A stretch of DNA of 64,000 nt from Salinicoccus halitifaciens (lineage in GTDB: Bacteria; Bacillota; Bacilli; Staphylococcales; Salinicoccaceae): the NCBI RefSeq assembly GCF_021026095.1, contig NZ_JAJNCU010000002.1:124001-188000 (forward strand), in the 5' to 3' direction. The notes beneath the pieces are model-generated. The model was not told the origin of the DNA, ran no database searches, and saw nothing but the letters and a program-made list of their open reading frames with translations. The translations under genes were made by a program, and so were the position numbers. Positions 27,445 to 35,217 of the stretch are shown in pieces; the stretch's first letter is position 1, and each line of letters starts with the position of its first letter.

Positions 27445-28314
27445 ATGGCAACTGAAAATATATATCCTGAAGAGTTCGGCTATCATTTTTCAAACGGCAA
27501 CTTTGAGAGAATCTACAGGCAGACGGCCTCCGTATTCAAATCCCGGATGAGCATGAACGATTTCTCGGAGGCCGCATCGGAGTTCCGTGACGGCACGGGC
27601 AGGTTCCAGCTGAAGCACCAATCGCAGCTCGAGCCGGGCATCAAACGGTTCTGCTGGGTGGATTCGGGGACGGAGCGGATGATCGTCACGGCATTCAACG
27701 ATGCGGGGGAAATTGTCGGTATCCAGTTCGATATCTATGAAAAATTCAAGACGGACCGGGTGCTCACGATCAACCGCTACCAGCTGCCGTTCACGGGGGA
27801 ATGGTTTGTGCTCTGGGGCGGGGCGAACAACTTTATGAACTACCATTATCCCCATAAACACCAGCGTTATGCCTACGACTTCATCAGAAAAGAGGGCGGC
27901 ATGGCACATTCCGGCGACGCCAATGACTTGAATGCATACTACGCCTACAACAGTCCGGTGACCGCCCCTGCAGCGGGCACGGTGGTGCGGGTGCTTGACG
28001 GCATCGCAGATAATGCGCCTTTCGAGATGAACACCGAAGCGCCGGAAGGGAACGCGGTCATCATCGAGCACGCGAACAATGAATATTCCCTGCTGGCCCA
28101 CCTCAGGAACCGTTCGATCATGGTCGGCCTGGGTGACGAAGTGGCGGCCGGCGATATGATTGCACAGTGCGGCAACAGCGGCGCCTCGGATACGCCGCAT
28201 CTCCATTTCCATGTGATGGACGGCATTGATCCGCACGCATCCGACTCCATCCGTATCCAGTTCGCCTCGGGGCGCGAGCCTGTGCAGGGTGACACTGTGA
28301 GAGGCCGGAAATGA
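27445..28314 (+). CDS. M23-family metallopeptidase domain protein without signal peptide
   Basis: A 289-residue protein. The C-terminal half has the complete zinc site of M23 (LytM-type) peptidases: His139 and Asp145 in HQRYAYD, His219, and HLHFH at 252-256. The N-terminal 120 residues (YHFSNGNFERIYRQTA onward) look like a DUF3887-type domain. There is no signal peptide, membrane helix or cell-wall-binding domain, unlike usual peptidoglycan endopeptidases. The ATG at 27445 follows AGGACGGTGG. Its stop overlaps the start of alkA by 4 nt (ATGA). The target is unknown. Confidence 0.83.
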   Translation: MATENIYPEEFGYHFSNGNFERIYRQTASVFKSRMSMNDFSEAASEFRDGTGRFQLKHQSQLEPGIKRFCWVDSGTERMIVTAFNDAGEIVGIQFDIYEKFKTDRVLTINRYQLPFTGEWFVLWGGANNFMNYHYPHKHQRYAYDFIRKEGGMAHSGDANDLNAYYAYNSPVTAPAAGTVVRVLDGIADNAPFEMNTEAPEGNAVIIEHANNEYSLLAHLRNRSIMVGLGDEVAAGDMIAQCGNSGASDTPHLHFHVMDGIDPHASDSIRIQFASGREPVQGDTVRGRK

Positions 28315-29183
28315 TGGAAATCAAAGCGCGCGGCCCCTACAGTTTCGAAGAGACGCTCAGGTATATGCGGCGTCAGGACGACTGCCTCTATACGGTGAAA
28401 GGTGACGCGATCTACAAGGCCGAATGGTTCGGCGGCCGTAAAGTGCTGATGAAACTGACTGCTGGTAAGGAAGACAGTGTGCGGGTCGAAGTTTTATTCA
28501 ATGAAGGGGTGCCTGATGAAGACATCAGGACGTACTGCACCGAATGGCTGGACCTCGGGTATGACCTGGAGTCGTTTTATGAGTTCGCCCGCCGGGACCA
28601 GCGCCTCGGCCGGATGGTCGAAAAGCGCCGTGGCTACCGGATGGTGGGCAAAGTCAAAATCGAGGATGCCTTTTTATGGGCGATACTCGGCCAGCAGATT
28701 ACGATGAGTTTTGCATATGTCCTGAAGCGGCGGGTCATCGAACATTGCGGGCACCACCTTGAATACAAAGGGGAGCGGTTTTTATTGATGCCCCCTGCAG
28801 CCGAAATCGCCGCAATTCACAGCGACGTGCTGCGGGAGATGCAGATCTCGAGGCGGAAGACGGAATATATACAAGACGTGATGAAGAGCGTCGACGCAGG
28901 CGAACTTTCGAAATCCCGCCTCGAGACTTTTGAGGACTATGACGAAGTGCTGAAAGATATGACATCATACCGGGGCATCGGGCCGTGGAGTGCGAATACC
29001 GTCTTGATGCGCACGCTTAAGTTCAGGAATGCCGTACCGGTCGGAGATGCCGGCATCAAAAATGCGATTCGCCTCGTCGACGGCATGGACGCCGCCCCTT
29101 CCAGGGCGTACATCGATCAAGTCACGGACCAATGGGGCGAATTCGGCATGTACGCGACCCTCTATATGTGGGAGACGCTGTAA
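28311..29183 (+). CDS. DNA-3-methyladenine glycosylase II (AlkA-like, HhH-GPD)
   Basis: Excises alkylated bases from DNA in base excision repair. The 290-residue protein has an AlkA-type N-terminal domain, the helix ILGQQITMSFA (about 125-135), the helix-hairpin-helix YRGIGPWSANTV (220-231) and the catalytic Asp246 in VPVGDAGIK. It is translated in coupling with the M23-type gene (4-nt overlap), an unusual partner. Its stop codon lies in the first unit of repeat E. No Ada or ogt gene is near. Confidence 0.88.
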   Translation: MMEIKARGPYSFEETLRYMRRQDDCLYTVKGDAIYKAEWFGGRKVLMKLTAGKEDSVRVEVLFNEGVPDEDIRTYCTEWLDLGYDLESFYEFARRDQRLGRMVEKRRGYRMVGKVKIEDAFLWAILGQQITMSFAYVLKRRVIEHCGHHLEYKGERFLLMPPAAEIAAIHSDVLREMQISRRKTEYIQDVMKSVDAGELSKSRLETFEDYDEVLKDMTSYRGIGPWSANTVLMRTLKFRNAVPVGDAGIKNAIRLVDGMDAAPSRAYIDQVTDQWGEFGMYATLYMWETL

Positions 29184-29262
29184 CGGATTGTCCCGATGTG
29201 TGCGATGAGCTGTTGGAGCTGTAACAGACCGTCCCAATGTGTGTGAGGATCTATTGAATCAG
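29177..29262. repeat. Repeat E: two 41-bp units
   Basis: GCTGTAAC recurs at 29177 and 29218. The two 41-bp copies agree at 32 of 41 positions, sharing GTCCC, ATGTGTG and a CTGTTGGA/CTATTGAA end. Idealised arms AACAG and CTGTT are inverted. The first copy contains the alkA stop codon. It lies between the converging genes alkA and the small membrane protein gene. Confidence 0.6.
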
Positions 29263-29272
29263 GAACACCATC

Positions 29273-29404
29273 GTGGAATTGCGCCGCCTCTATACTATCA
29301 CTGTAAAAGAGCTTTCCCCGCTGATGAAGATGTTCCCGAGGCTGGACCATTTGAAAGACGCCTTTGTCCCCGGACATCAAGGAGATGGGTCTGGTTCAGG
29401 ATAA
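29273..29404 (+). CDS. Possible small protein of 43 residues
   Basis: GTG-started frame (MELRRLYTITVKELSPLMKM, then about 23 more residues ending in a Gly-Ser tail). The first 35 residues have natural-looking composition; AGGA lies 11 nt upstream. It ends directly before the bidirectional terminator. It may be a real small gene or a remnant. I do not recognise it. Confidence 0.25.
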   Translation: MELRRLYTITVKELSPLMKMFPRLDHLKDAFVPGHQGDGSGSG

Positions 29405-29405
29405 A

Positions 29406-29465
29406 AATAAAGAACACCGATCCGCCGGAAGTCACGCTTCATCCGGTTGACTGGTGTTCTTTATT
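29406..29465. terminator. Bidirectional terminator
   Basis: Perfect 13-bp outer arms AATAAAGAACACC (29406-29418) and GGTGTTCTTTATT (29453-29465), with a second inner pairing (CCGGAAG with CTTCATCCGG). It overlaps the stop of the minus-strand gene. Confidence 0.85.
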
Positions 29466-29658
29466 ATTCATCCCTGCCATTCCCAGGCGTTTCGCGCCGG
29501 AAGGCGACGATGAGGCTGACGACGACGATGATGACGAGGCCGATCATCAGGGGTATCTGAAATTGGGCGGGGATGCTGTCGTGCAGGAAATAGTAGATTG
29601 CGATTGCTGCGATGAGGGTGAGTAAAAAGTTGAGCCATTTGTAAGCTGCAGTATCCAT
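29464..29658 (-). CDS. Small two-helix membrane protein
   Basis: A 64-residue protein with two hydrophobic helices (about 8-26 and 34-54) and a charged C-terminal tail. GGAGG lies only 4 nt before the ATG at 29658; ATGs further upstream in frame have nothing better. No family recognised. It diverges from the thiamine-binding protein gene and ends in a strong terminator. Confidence 0.68.
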   Translation of the reverse strand: MDTAAYKWLNFLLTLIAAIAIYYFLHDSIPAQFQIPLMIGLVIIVVVSLIVAFRRETPGNGRDE

Positions 29659-29751
29659 AAAACCTCCAAAAGTCATGTGATTGATAGTCATCCATTTTCA
29701 ATAATGTTATCATAAATTTAAAGAGATCATTACCAAATAGGAGGATTTATC

Positions 29752-30057
29752 ATGAATTACATTATGAGCATCCAGTTACTGCCGTACTACCCGGATAAGA
29801 ATGAAGCATTTTCAAATGTGGACAGTGCCATCGACATCATCGAGAACAGCGGGCTTACACATTTTGTCGGCCCGATGGAGACGACGGTCGAGGGCAGCAT
29901 CGATGAGCTGTTGAACCTTGTGAAGAAACTGAACAGTCATCTGGGTGAAGATGGGGCGGCCAGGGTCGTCAACAACATCAAGCTCGTCCAGTCATCAGAA
30001 AAAATCTCCATCAAAGAAATCCTGAAGGATTATTACGAGTTCGACGACGAAGAGTAA
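29752..30057 (+). CDS. Thiamine-binding family protein (MTH1187/YqgV-like)
   Basis: A 101-residue ferredoxin-like protein of the MTH1187/YkoF thiamine-binding group (former DUF77). Typical are the first strand YIMSIQLLPYY, the ENSGLTHFVGPMETTVEG segment and a central helix. Members bind thiamine or related pyrimidines, probably as chaperone or sensor. GGAGG is 7 nt before the ATG. It is followed 25 bp later by a zinc-finger membrane protein in the same direction. Confidence 0.82.
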   Translation: MNYIMSIQLLPYYPDKNEAFSNVDSAIDIIENSGLTHFVGPMETTVEGSIDELLNLVKKLNSHLGEDGAARVVNNIKLVQSSEKISIKEILKDYYEFDDEE

Positions 30058-30082
30058 GCGAACCGGGGAGCGGGGTGGAATC

Positions 30083-30400
30083 ATGGCGAAATGTCCGATA
30101 TGCGGCCATAAGTGGACGTATAAGCAGAAAGTGCTGGGGTATGCACTGAAACCGAGGACGCGGACGAAATGCCCGGACTGCAAATCATATATCGAACCGT
30201 CCACTGCATCGATCATCGTCGACTATGTGGCGATCATTGCGCTCGCACTCCTCGTCTTCATCGGCATCCCGCTTCTGCAGCTGCCGATGGGCACCTCGGT
30301 CATGCTGACCGGTGCCCTCATCCTCGTTTATATACTGGGCGTCATCCCTTTGACCGTCCGCTTCAAACAATATGATTACAAAATAAAGACACCCGGATAG
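30083..30400 (+). CDS. TIGR04104-type zinc-finger membrane protein
   Basis: A 105-residue protein. The N-terminal zinc ribbon has two Cys pairs, CPICGHKW (4-7) and CPDCKSYIEPS (30-33), the pattern of the TIGR04104 family of Firmicutes. Two membrane helices (about 44-64 and 70-92) and a basic tail follow. Function unknown. GGGGTGG precedes the ATG. A terminator overlaps its last codons, and repeat array A2 comes next. Confidence 0.82.
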   Translation: MAKCPICGHKWTYKQKVLGYALKPRTRTKCPDCKSYIEPSTASIIVDYVAIIALALLVFIGIPLLQLPMGTSVMLTGALILVYILGVIPLTVRFKQYDYKIKTPG

Positions 30401-30412
30401 GGTGTTTTTATT
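30389..30412 (+). terminator. Terminator after the zinc-finger protein gene
   Basis: ACACCC (30389-30394), 5-nt loop, GGGTGT, then TTTTATTTT. Confidence 0.75.
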
Positions 30413-30416
30413 TTGT

Positions 30417-30782
30417 CCGCGAGCGGGTCGCGGAATCGCAACATCAGCCCGGAACTGCTTCGAAGGTTGCGAAAACAGGTGGCGAAATCGCAACATTGAC
30501 CCGGTATTGCCCCGAAGGTTGCGGAAACAGGTGCCGGAATCGCAACGTTGTGCCGGGATTGTCTCGAAGGTTGCGAAAACAGGTGGCGAAATCGCAACAT
30601 TGACCTGGGATTGCCCCGAAGATTGCGAAAACAGGTGCCGGAATCGCAACGTTGTGCCGGGATTGTCCCGAAGGTTGCGGAAACAGGTGGCGGAATCGCA
30701 ACATCAGCCCGAAACTGCCCTGAAGGTGCGAAAACAGGTGCCGAAATCGCAATATCAGCCCGCAAAGACCTCAAAGGTTACG
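30417..30782. repeat. Tandem array A2: seven units of repeat family A (52 bp)
   Basis: GCAAC (GCAAT in the last) recurs at 30438, 30490, 30542, 30594, 30646, 30698 and 30749; steps are 52 bp except a final 51 caused by one missing base. Each unit has TCGCAAC, about 23 nt, GTTGCGA/GTTGCGG. Units 2 and 4 (ACATTGACC type) and units 3 and 5 (ACGTTGTGCC type) resemble each other, so a 104-bp higher-order duplication has occurred. The last GGTTACGAA supplies the stop codon of nagA on the other strand. Confidence 0.92.
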
Positions 30783-31935
30783 AATCCGTGTGGCTCTCAT
30801 AATAAACTTCCCCGCGCACGATCGTCATCATGAGATCTTTATTTTCATCATACATCACAAGGTCCGCCGGGTGGCCGGGCCGGAGCATCCCCCGCTCGTC
30901 AATCATCCCGAGTGATGTCAAAGCGTTGAAGGAGGTCATTTTGACGATGTCGGTCCAGCCGCAGCCGGTGAACTCAAACATGTTTTTGACTGCCTGCTTC
31001 ATCGTCAGCACGCTGCCGGCAAGGGTGCCGCCCTCGAGGCGCGCCTCACTCCCCTCGACGAAAACCTCCTGCCCGCCGAGGTCATACCGGCCGTCGCCCA
31101 ACCCCTGTGCGCGCATCGCATCGGTGATCATGATCATCCTGTCCGAGGTGATATTGTCATAGGCGAGCTTCACCATCTCCGGATTCGAATGCACGCCGTC
31201 CGCGATGATCTCCACATATGCATCCCCCATGAAACTGTATCCGACAACTCCGGGTTCCCGGTGATGCAGCCCGCGCATGCCGTTGTACAGATGGGTGATG
31301 TGCGCGAGTCCGTGCCGGTGTGCAGCCTCGAGCTCGCGGTATGCCGCATCCGTGTGGCCGGCGGATGGGATGATCGCAAGCTCTTCCATCGCCTGCAGCA
31401 ATTCATATCCCGGATCCTCCTCAGGCGCATAAGTCATGATGCGTATCCGATCACCGGAAGCTTTCTGCAGTTCGCGGAGCGCCTCCACATCCGGGGGCAG
31501 GATGAAGCGGGGGTCCTGGGCACCCGGATGGGCTTTGGAAATAAAGGGCCCCTCCTGATGGATGCCGAGCATCTCGGCACCACCTGTGTACCGGTAGCCC
31601 GAAAGATTTTCGAGTGCGGCGCGGATGTCATCAAGGCATGAAGTCATCGTGGTGGCCAAAAACGCGGTCGTGCCGGTCGAAGGCAGGTGGCGGCTGATCG
31701 TCCTCAAAAAATTCTCATCGGCATCCATCGCATCCACCCCGGCCGCCCCGTGTATGTGGATCTCCACGGCACCGGGCAGAAGATGCCGCCCCCGTCCGTC
31801 AATTGTCCGGGCGGCCGCCGGCACCTCACTCATCGGTCCGGAGGCGGCAATATTCTCCCCTTCAATCTTCAGCCAGTGATTTTCAAGCATCTCTTCGTGG
31901 CTGACGAGTGTGATATTGGTGATCAGCAAAGACAT
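30778..31935 (-). CDS. nagA: N-acetylglucosamine-6-phosphate deacetylase
   Basis: Removes acetate from N-acetylglucosamine-6-phosphate, giving the NagB substrate. The 385-residue amidohydrolase shows HIHG (about 60-63), the metal Glu in GIHQEGPFIS, SAGHTDA, HLYNGMRGLHHREPG, the DGVHS loop and the catalytic Asp in MITDAMRAQGLG. AGGAG precedes the ATG. It diverges from nagE across a 126-bp region with a perfect palindrome. The 3' end runs into repeat array A2: its stop codon and the last codon or two lie in a repeat unit. Confidence 0.95.
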   Translation of the reverse strand: MSLLITNITLVSHEEMLENHWLKIEGENIAASGPMSEVPAAARTIDGRGRHLLPGAVEIHIHGAAGVDAMDADENFLRTISRHLPSTGTTAFLATTMTSCLDDIRAALENLSGYRYTGGAEMLGIHQEGPFISKAHPGAQDPRFILPPDVEALRELQKASGDRIRIMTYAPEEDPGYELLQAMEELAIIPSAGHTDAAYRELEAAHRHGLAHITHLYNGMRGLHHREPGVVGYSFMGDAYVEIIADGVHSNPEMVKLAYDNITSDRMIMITDAMRAQGLGDGRYDLGGQEVFVEGSEARLEGGTLAGSVLTMKQAVKNMFEFTGCGWTDIVKMTSFNALTSLGMIDERGMLRPGHPADLVMYDENKDLMMTIVRGEVYYESHTDS

Positions 31936-31960
31936 GGCAGGCTCCTTTTTAAATATAATT

Positions 31961-31977
31961 TCACAATAAAATTGTGA
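31961..31977. promoter_or_regulatory. Palindrome between nagA and nagE, candidate operator
   Basis: TCACAAT-AAA-ATTGTGA, a perfect 7-bp inverted repeat with 3-bp centre, located 26 bp upstream of the nagA start and 85 bp upstream of the nagE start. It does not match the NagR/DasR site or a cre site. Placement suggests a shared operator. Confidence 0.6.
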
Positions 31978-32061
31978 TTTATCCCTTTTATTTTATGTGG
32001 TATATTTAGGTAAGATTACATGCTTTACATATTTTATCATTTTTTAATGAGGGGGAGAAAT

Positions 32062-33564
32062 ATGAAGGGGAAAAGTACGAAGGGGAGAGGTGCATTTCGT
32101 TACATTCAGAACATGGGGCGTTCATTCATGCTTCCGGTTGCGGTCCTGCCTGCTGCGGCGATACTGCTCGGCATCGGTTATGCGATCGATCCGGACGGCT
32201 GGGGGGAGAACAATCTTGCAGCAGCGATTCTGATCAATGCGGGTAATGCGATCCTGAACTATCTGGCGCTGATATTCGCAGTGGGTCTTGCATTCGGGAT
32301 GTCGAAGGATAAAAGCGGTGCTGCGGCACTTTCGGGGCTCGTGTCATTCCTTGTGGTCATCACGCTGCTCAGTGCGGATGCGGTCGCAATGTACACCGGC
32401 ACATCGCCGGATGAAGTGAATGCAGCGTTCGGGGTCATCGAGAACAACGTCCTGATTGGCATTGTGACCGGCCTCATTGCGGCAGCACTCTACAACAAGT
32501 TCAGTGATGTGAAGCTGCCTGAGTATCTGGCATTCTTCAGCGGCCGCCGTGCGGTGCCGATCATCGCATCATTCGTCATGATTTTCGTGAGTCTGGTTTT
32601 ATTTTTCGTATGGCCGCTCCTTTACGGCGCGCTTGTGACATTCGGTGAATGGATATTGAACATGGGTGCGCTTGGTGCGGGGATCTACGGGTTTGCGAAC
32701 CGGCTTTTGATTCCGACGGGGCTGCATCACGCCCTGAACTCGATCTTCTGGTGGGATACCGTCGGCATCAACGATATCCCGAACTTCCTGTCGGGATCGG
32801 GTGAACAGGGTATCACCGGCCGTTATCAGGCAGGATTCTTCCCGATCATGATGTTCGGGCTGCCGGGTGCGGCACTTGCGATGTACCACACCGCAAAATC
32901 GAAATATAAGAAGGCGGCGGGGTCGCTTTTGCTCACGGCATCACTTACGGCTTTCCTGACCGGGGTGACGGAGCCGCTTGAATTTTCATTCATGTTCCTT
33001 GCACCGCTCCTGTACGTCGTCCATGCGCTGCTCACCGGGATTTCGATGTTCATCGCGGCAACGTTCGAATGGACCGCAGGATTCGGATTCAGCGCAGGCC
33101 TCGTCGATATGGTGCTCAGCCTGAACAACCCGGTCGCAAACCAGCCGTGGATGCTCCTCGTGCAGGGTGTGTTCTTCTTCATCCTGTACTATGTCATCTT
33201 CAGGGCGCTCATCCCGGCGCTTGATTTGAAGACGCCGGGGCGCGATGACGCGGTTTTGAGCACCGAAGGTGCAACAGCGGATGACGGGGATGAGGATACG
33301 GTCCGGCCTTCAAATGCAGATGATAAATACACGCGTAAGGCAGATCAGATCCTGATCGGTCTCGGCGGTAAGGAGAACATCGACACGGTCGACTACTGCA
33401 CGACGCGCCTCCGCATCAATATCCACGATGAATCGAAAGTGGACAAGGGGCAGATCAAGGCGGCAGGAGTGCACGGCATTGCGAAACCGGGCAAAAACAA
33501 CATCCAGGTCGTCGTCGGCACAGAAGTCGAACATGTCGCAGAAGAAATGAAGAAAATGCTGTAG
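32062..33564 (+). CDS. nagE: PTS N-acetylglucosamine transporter, EIICB
   Basis: Imports and phosphorylates N-acetylglucosamine at the membrane. The 500-residue protein has a glucose-superfamily EIIC domain (about 10-390, MGRSFMLPVAVLPAAAIL start) with the GlcNAc-type PTGLHHALNSIFWWDT segment and GRYQAGFFPIMMFGLPG, a linker rich in Asp, and an EIIB domain whose phosphorylated Cys446 lies in VDYCTTRLR. No EIIA domain is attached, so it must use a shared EIIA. GGGGGAG precedes the ATG at 32062. Divergent from nagA, consistent with coordinated control. Confidence 0.92.
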   Translation: MKGKSTKGRGAFRYIQNMGRSFMLPVAVLPAAAILLGIGYAIDPDGWGENNLAAAILINAGNAILNYLALIFAVGLAFGMSKDKSGAAALSGLVSFLVVITLLSADAVAMYTGTSPDEVNAAFGVIENNVLIGIVTGLIAAALYNKFSDVKLPEYLAFFSGRRAVPIIASFVMIFVSLVLFFVWPLLYGALVTFGEWILNMGALGAGIYGFANRLLIPTGLHHALNSIFWWDTVGINDIPNFLSGSGEQGITGRYQAGFFPIMMFGLPGAALAMYHTAKSKYKKAAGSLLLTASLTAFLTGVTEPLEFSFMFLAPLLYVVHALLTGISMFIAATFEWTAGFGFSAGLVDMVLSLNNPVANQPWMLLVQGVFFFILYYVIFRALIPALDLKTPGRDDAVLSTEGATADDGDEDTVRPSNADDKYTRKADQILIGLGGKENIDTVDYCTTRLRINIHDESKVDKGQIKAAGVHGIAKPGKNNIQVVVGTEVEHVAEEMKKML

Positions 33565-33571
33565 ATTCATG

Positions 33572-33599
33572 AAGCACCTCTTTTCAGGGGTGCTTTTTT
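33572..33599 (+). terminator. Terminator after nagE
   Basis: AAGCACC (33572-33578) pairs with GGTGCTT (33589-33595), followed by a T run. Confidence 0.82.
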
Positions 33600-33657
33600 C
33601 ATCGGACGGACGGGTAAAGGTGGTAGTATGATATTTAAAGAAAAGGGGAGGTACATC

Positions 33658-34764
33658 ATGTTTTCATATCAGCATCCCGTCAGGATACATTTCGGGCAGG
33701 GCGTATTCTCGGAACTGGAAGATATGCTCAGGCCTTATAATTTTTCATCGTACGTCATCGTCATGTCGGCTTCCCAGATCGACAACGGGCTCGACCGCCT
33801 TGTGAAGTCGCAGCTCGGGGACGATGTCAAAGATGTGGTGACCAATATCACGCCGAACCCGACGCTTGAAGACGTCCGGCGCATCGCCCGCGTGATGGAG
33901 GCGAATGAAGCGGACTGCCTGATCGCAATCGGCGGCGGTTCAGTGATGGATGCCGCAAAGGCGGCCGCAGCGGTTTATTTGGAGAGCATCGATATCGATC
34001 GTCTGCTGGAACGGACGGATTTTCAGGTGAGCCTGCCGGTGGTCGCCATTCCGACGACGAGCGGGTCCGGGTCCGAAGTGACGCCGGTGAGCGTCATCAG
34101 TGATGAGGCGAACAGCCTGAAAGTGCCGCTCACCGGAGAGGGGCTGTATCCCAAGGCCGCAATCGTGGATCCGGAGCTGACTTTGACATGTCCGGCTGCG
34201 GTCACTGCGGTCTCGGGCATCGATGTCATCTGCCACGCACTGGACTGCCTCGGATCGGCCGCCCATAATCCGATATCGGATGCGCTCGCCGTTTCGGCTG
34301 CCAAGCTTGCATTTGAAAATCTTGAGCGTGCATACCATGAACCAATGAACAACGGGGTGCGGGAGAACATGGCGGCCGCAAGCCTGATGGCGGGCCTCGC
34401 GGTTTCACAGACCGGCACCTCGGGGTCGCATGCGTTGAGTTACTATATGACTTCCCATTACGGGGTACCCCACGGGGAGGCCTGTGCGCTCACCGCAGGC
34501 GACTGGTACATCATCAATTCAGGTGCGAACCCGAAGCTTGATGCACATGCGGAGATGATTGGGTTCAGTGATGCCCGGGATCTGAACAGGCATCTGGATG
34601 AACTGAAGCTTGCGACGGGCCTTGCGGTGACATTCGAAGATCTCGGCATCGGACATAGCGGTATCGAAGAGATCATAGAGCGGGGATTTGCTGCGGCGGA
34701 TATGAAGAACAACATCGCACAGCCGGAGCAGGCGGAAGTGTTCAGATTTTTAAGTCAGAAGTAA
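33658..34764 (+). CDS. Iron-containing alcohol dehydrogenase family protein
   Basis: A 368-residue group III dehydrogenase. The NAD loop IGGGSVMDAAK (about 90-100) and TTSGSGSEVT are typical. Metal ligands are Asp in VDPEL, His in CHALDCLGS and two His in GSHALSYYMTSHYGVPHGEA (written as SHALSYYM and VPHGEA). Substitution of Glu by Asp in HALDC and the YYMTSHYG segment suggest a specialised subgroup; the substrate is not clear. GGGGAGG is 6 nt before the ATG at 33658. A TATAAT at 34770 then starts the next unit. Confidence 0.85.
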   Translation: MFSYQHPVRIHFGQGVFSELEDMLRPYNFSSYVIVMSASQIDNGLDRLVKSQLGDDVKDVVTNITPNPTLEDVRRIARVMEANEADCLIAIGGGSVMDAAKAAAAVYLESIDIDRLLERTDFQVSLPVVAIPTTSGSGSEVTPVSVISDEANSLKVPLTGEGLYPKAAIVDPELTLTCPAAVTAVSGIDVICHALDCLGSAAHNPISDALAVSAAKLAFENLERAYHEPMNNGVRENMAAASLMAGLAVSQTGTSGSHALSYYMTSHYGVPHGEACALTAGDWYIINSGANPKLDAHAEMIGFSDARDLNRHLDELKLATGLAVTFEDLGIGHSGIEEIIERGFAAADMKNNIAQPEQAEVFRFLSQK

Positions 34765-34803
34765 ATCTGGTATAATGACCGAAAATAGAAAAGGGAATGA
34801 ACA

Positions 34804-35217
34804 ATGGCAGACAAAAAGTACATCAGGGTCGTCGGCGCGGTCATCGTGAACTCCGATGATGAAATATTATGCGCCCAGCGGCCTGAAGACAAAAATTTAG
34901 CGCTGAAATGGGAATTTCCCGGAGGTAAGGTGGAGACCGGCGAAACGGAGACAGAGGCACTTGTACGCGAACTGGAAGAAGAGATGGAATGCCGGATCGA
35001 TGTGCTGGATAAAATAACTACAACCATACACGAGTACGATTTCGGCATTGTCGAGCTCACGACGTATTACGCGGAATTACTTGCAGGAGAAATCAAACTT
35101 TTGGAACATGTCGACATGAAATGGATGAGCCGGGAAAACATCGGTGACCTGGACTGGGCACCGGCGGATATACCGGCAATAGAAATGATTCAAACACAAA
35201 AGGGAGCTATCAAGTAA
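34804..35217 (+). CDS. NUDIX hydrolase (MutT-like (d)NTP pyrophosphohydrolase)
   Basis: A 137-residue cytoplasmic NUDIX protein. The box GKVETGETETEALVRELEEE starts near residue 41 and keeps the REx2EE metal site (55-60), but the final Gly of the consensus is replaced by Glu62. The WEFPGG lead-in and the last strand HVDMKWMS resemble small MutT proteins that hydrolyse oxidised dNTPs or dCTP. The next gene, an opine dehydrogenase homologue, starts on the base directly after its stop codon, so the two are tightly coupled. Confidence 0.85.
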   Translation: MADKKYIRVVGAVIVNSDDEILCAQRPEDKNLALKWEFPGGKVETGETETEALVRELEEEMECRIDVLDKITTTIHEYDFGIVELTTYYAELLAGEIKLLEHVDMKWMSRENIGDLDWAPADIPAIEMIQTQKGAIK

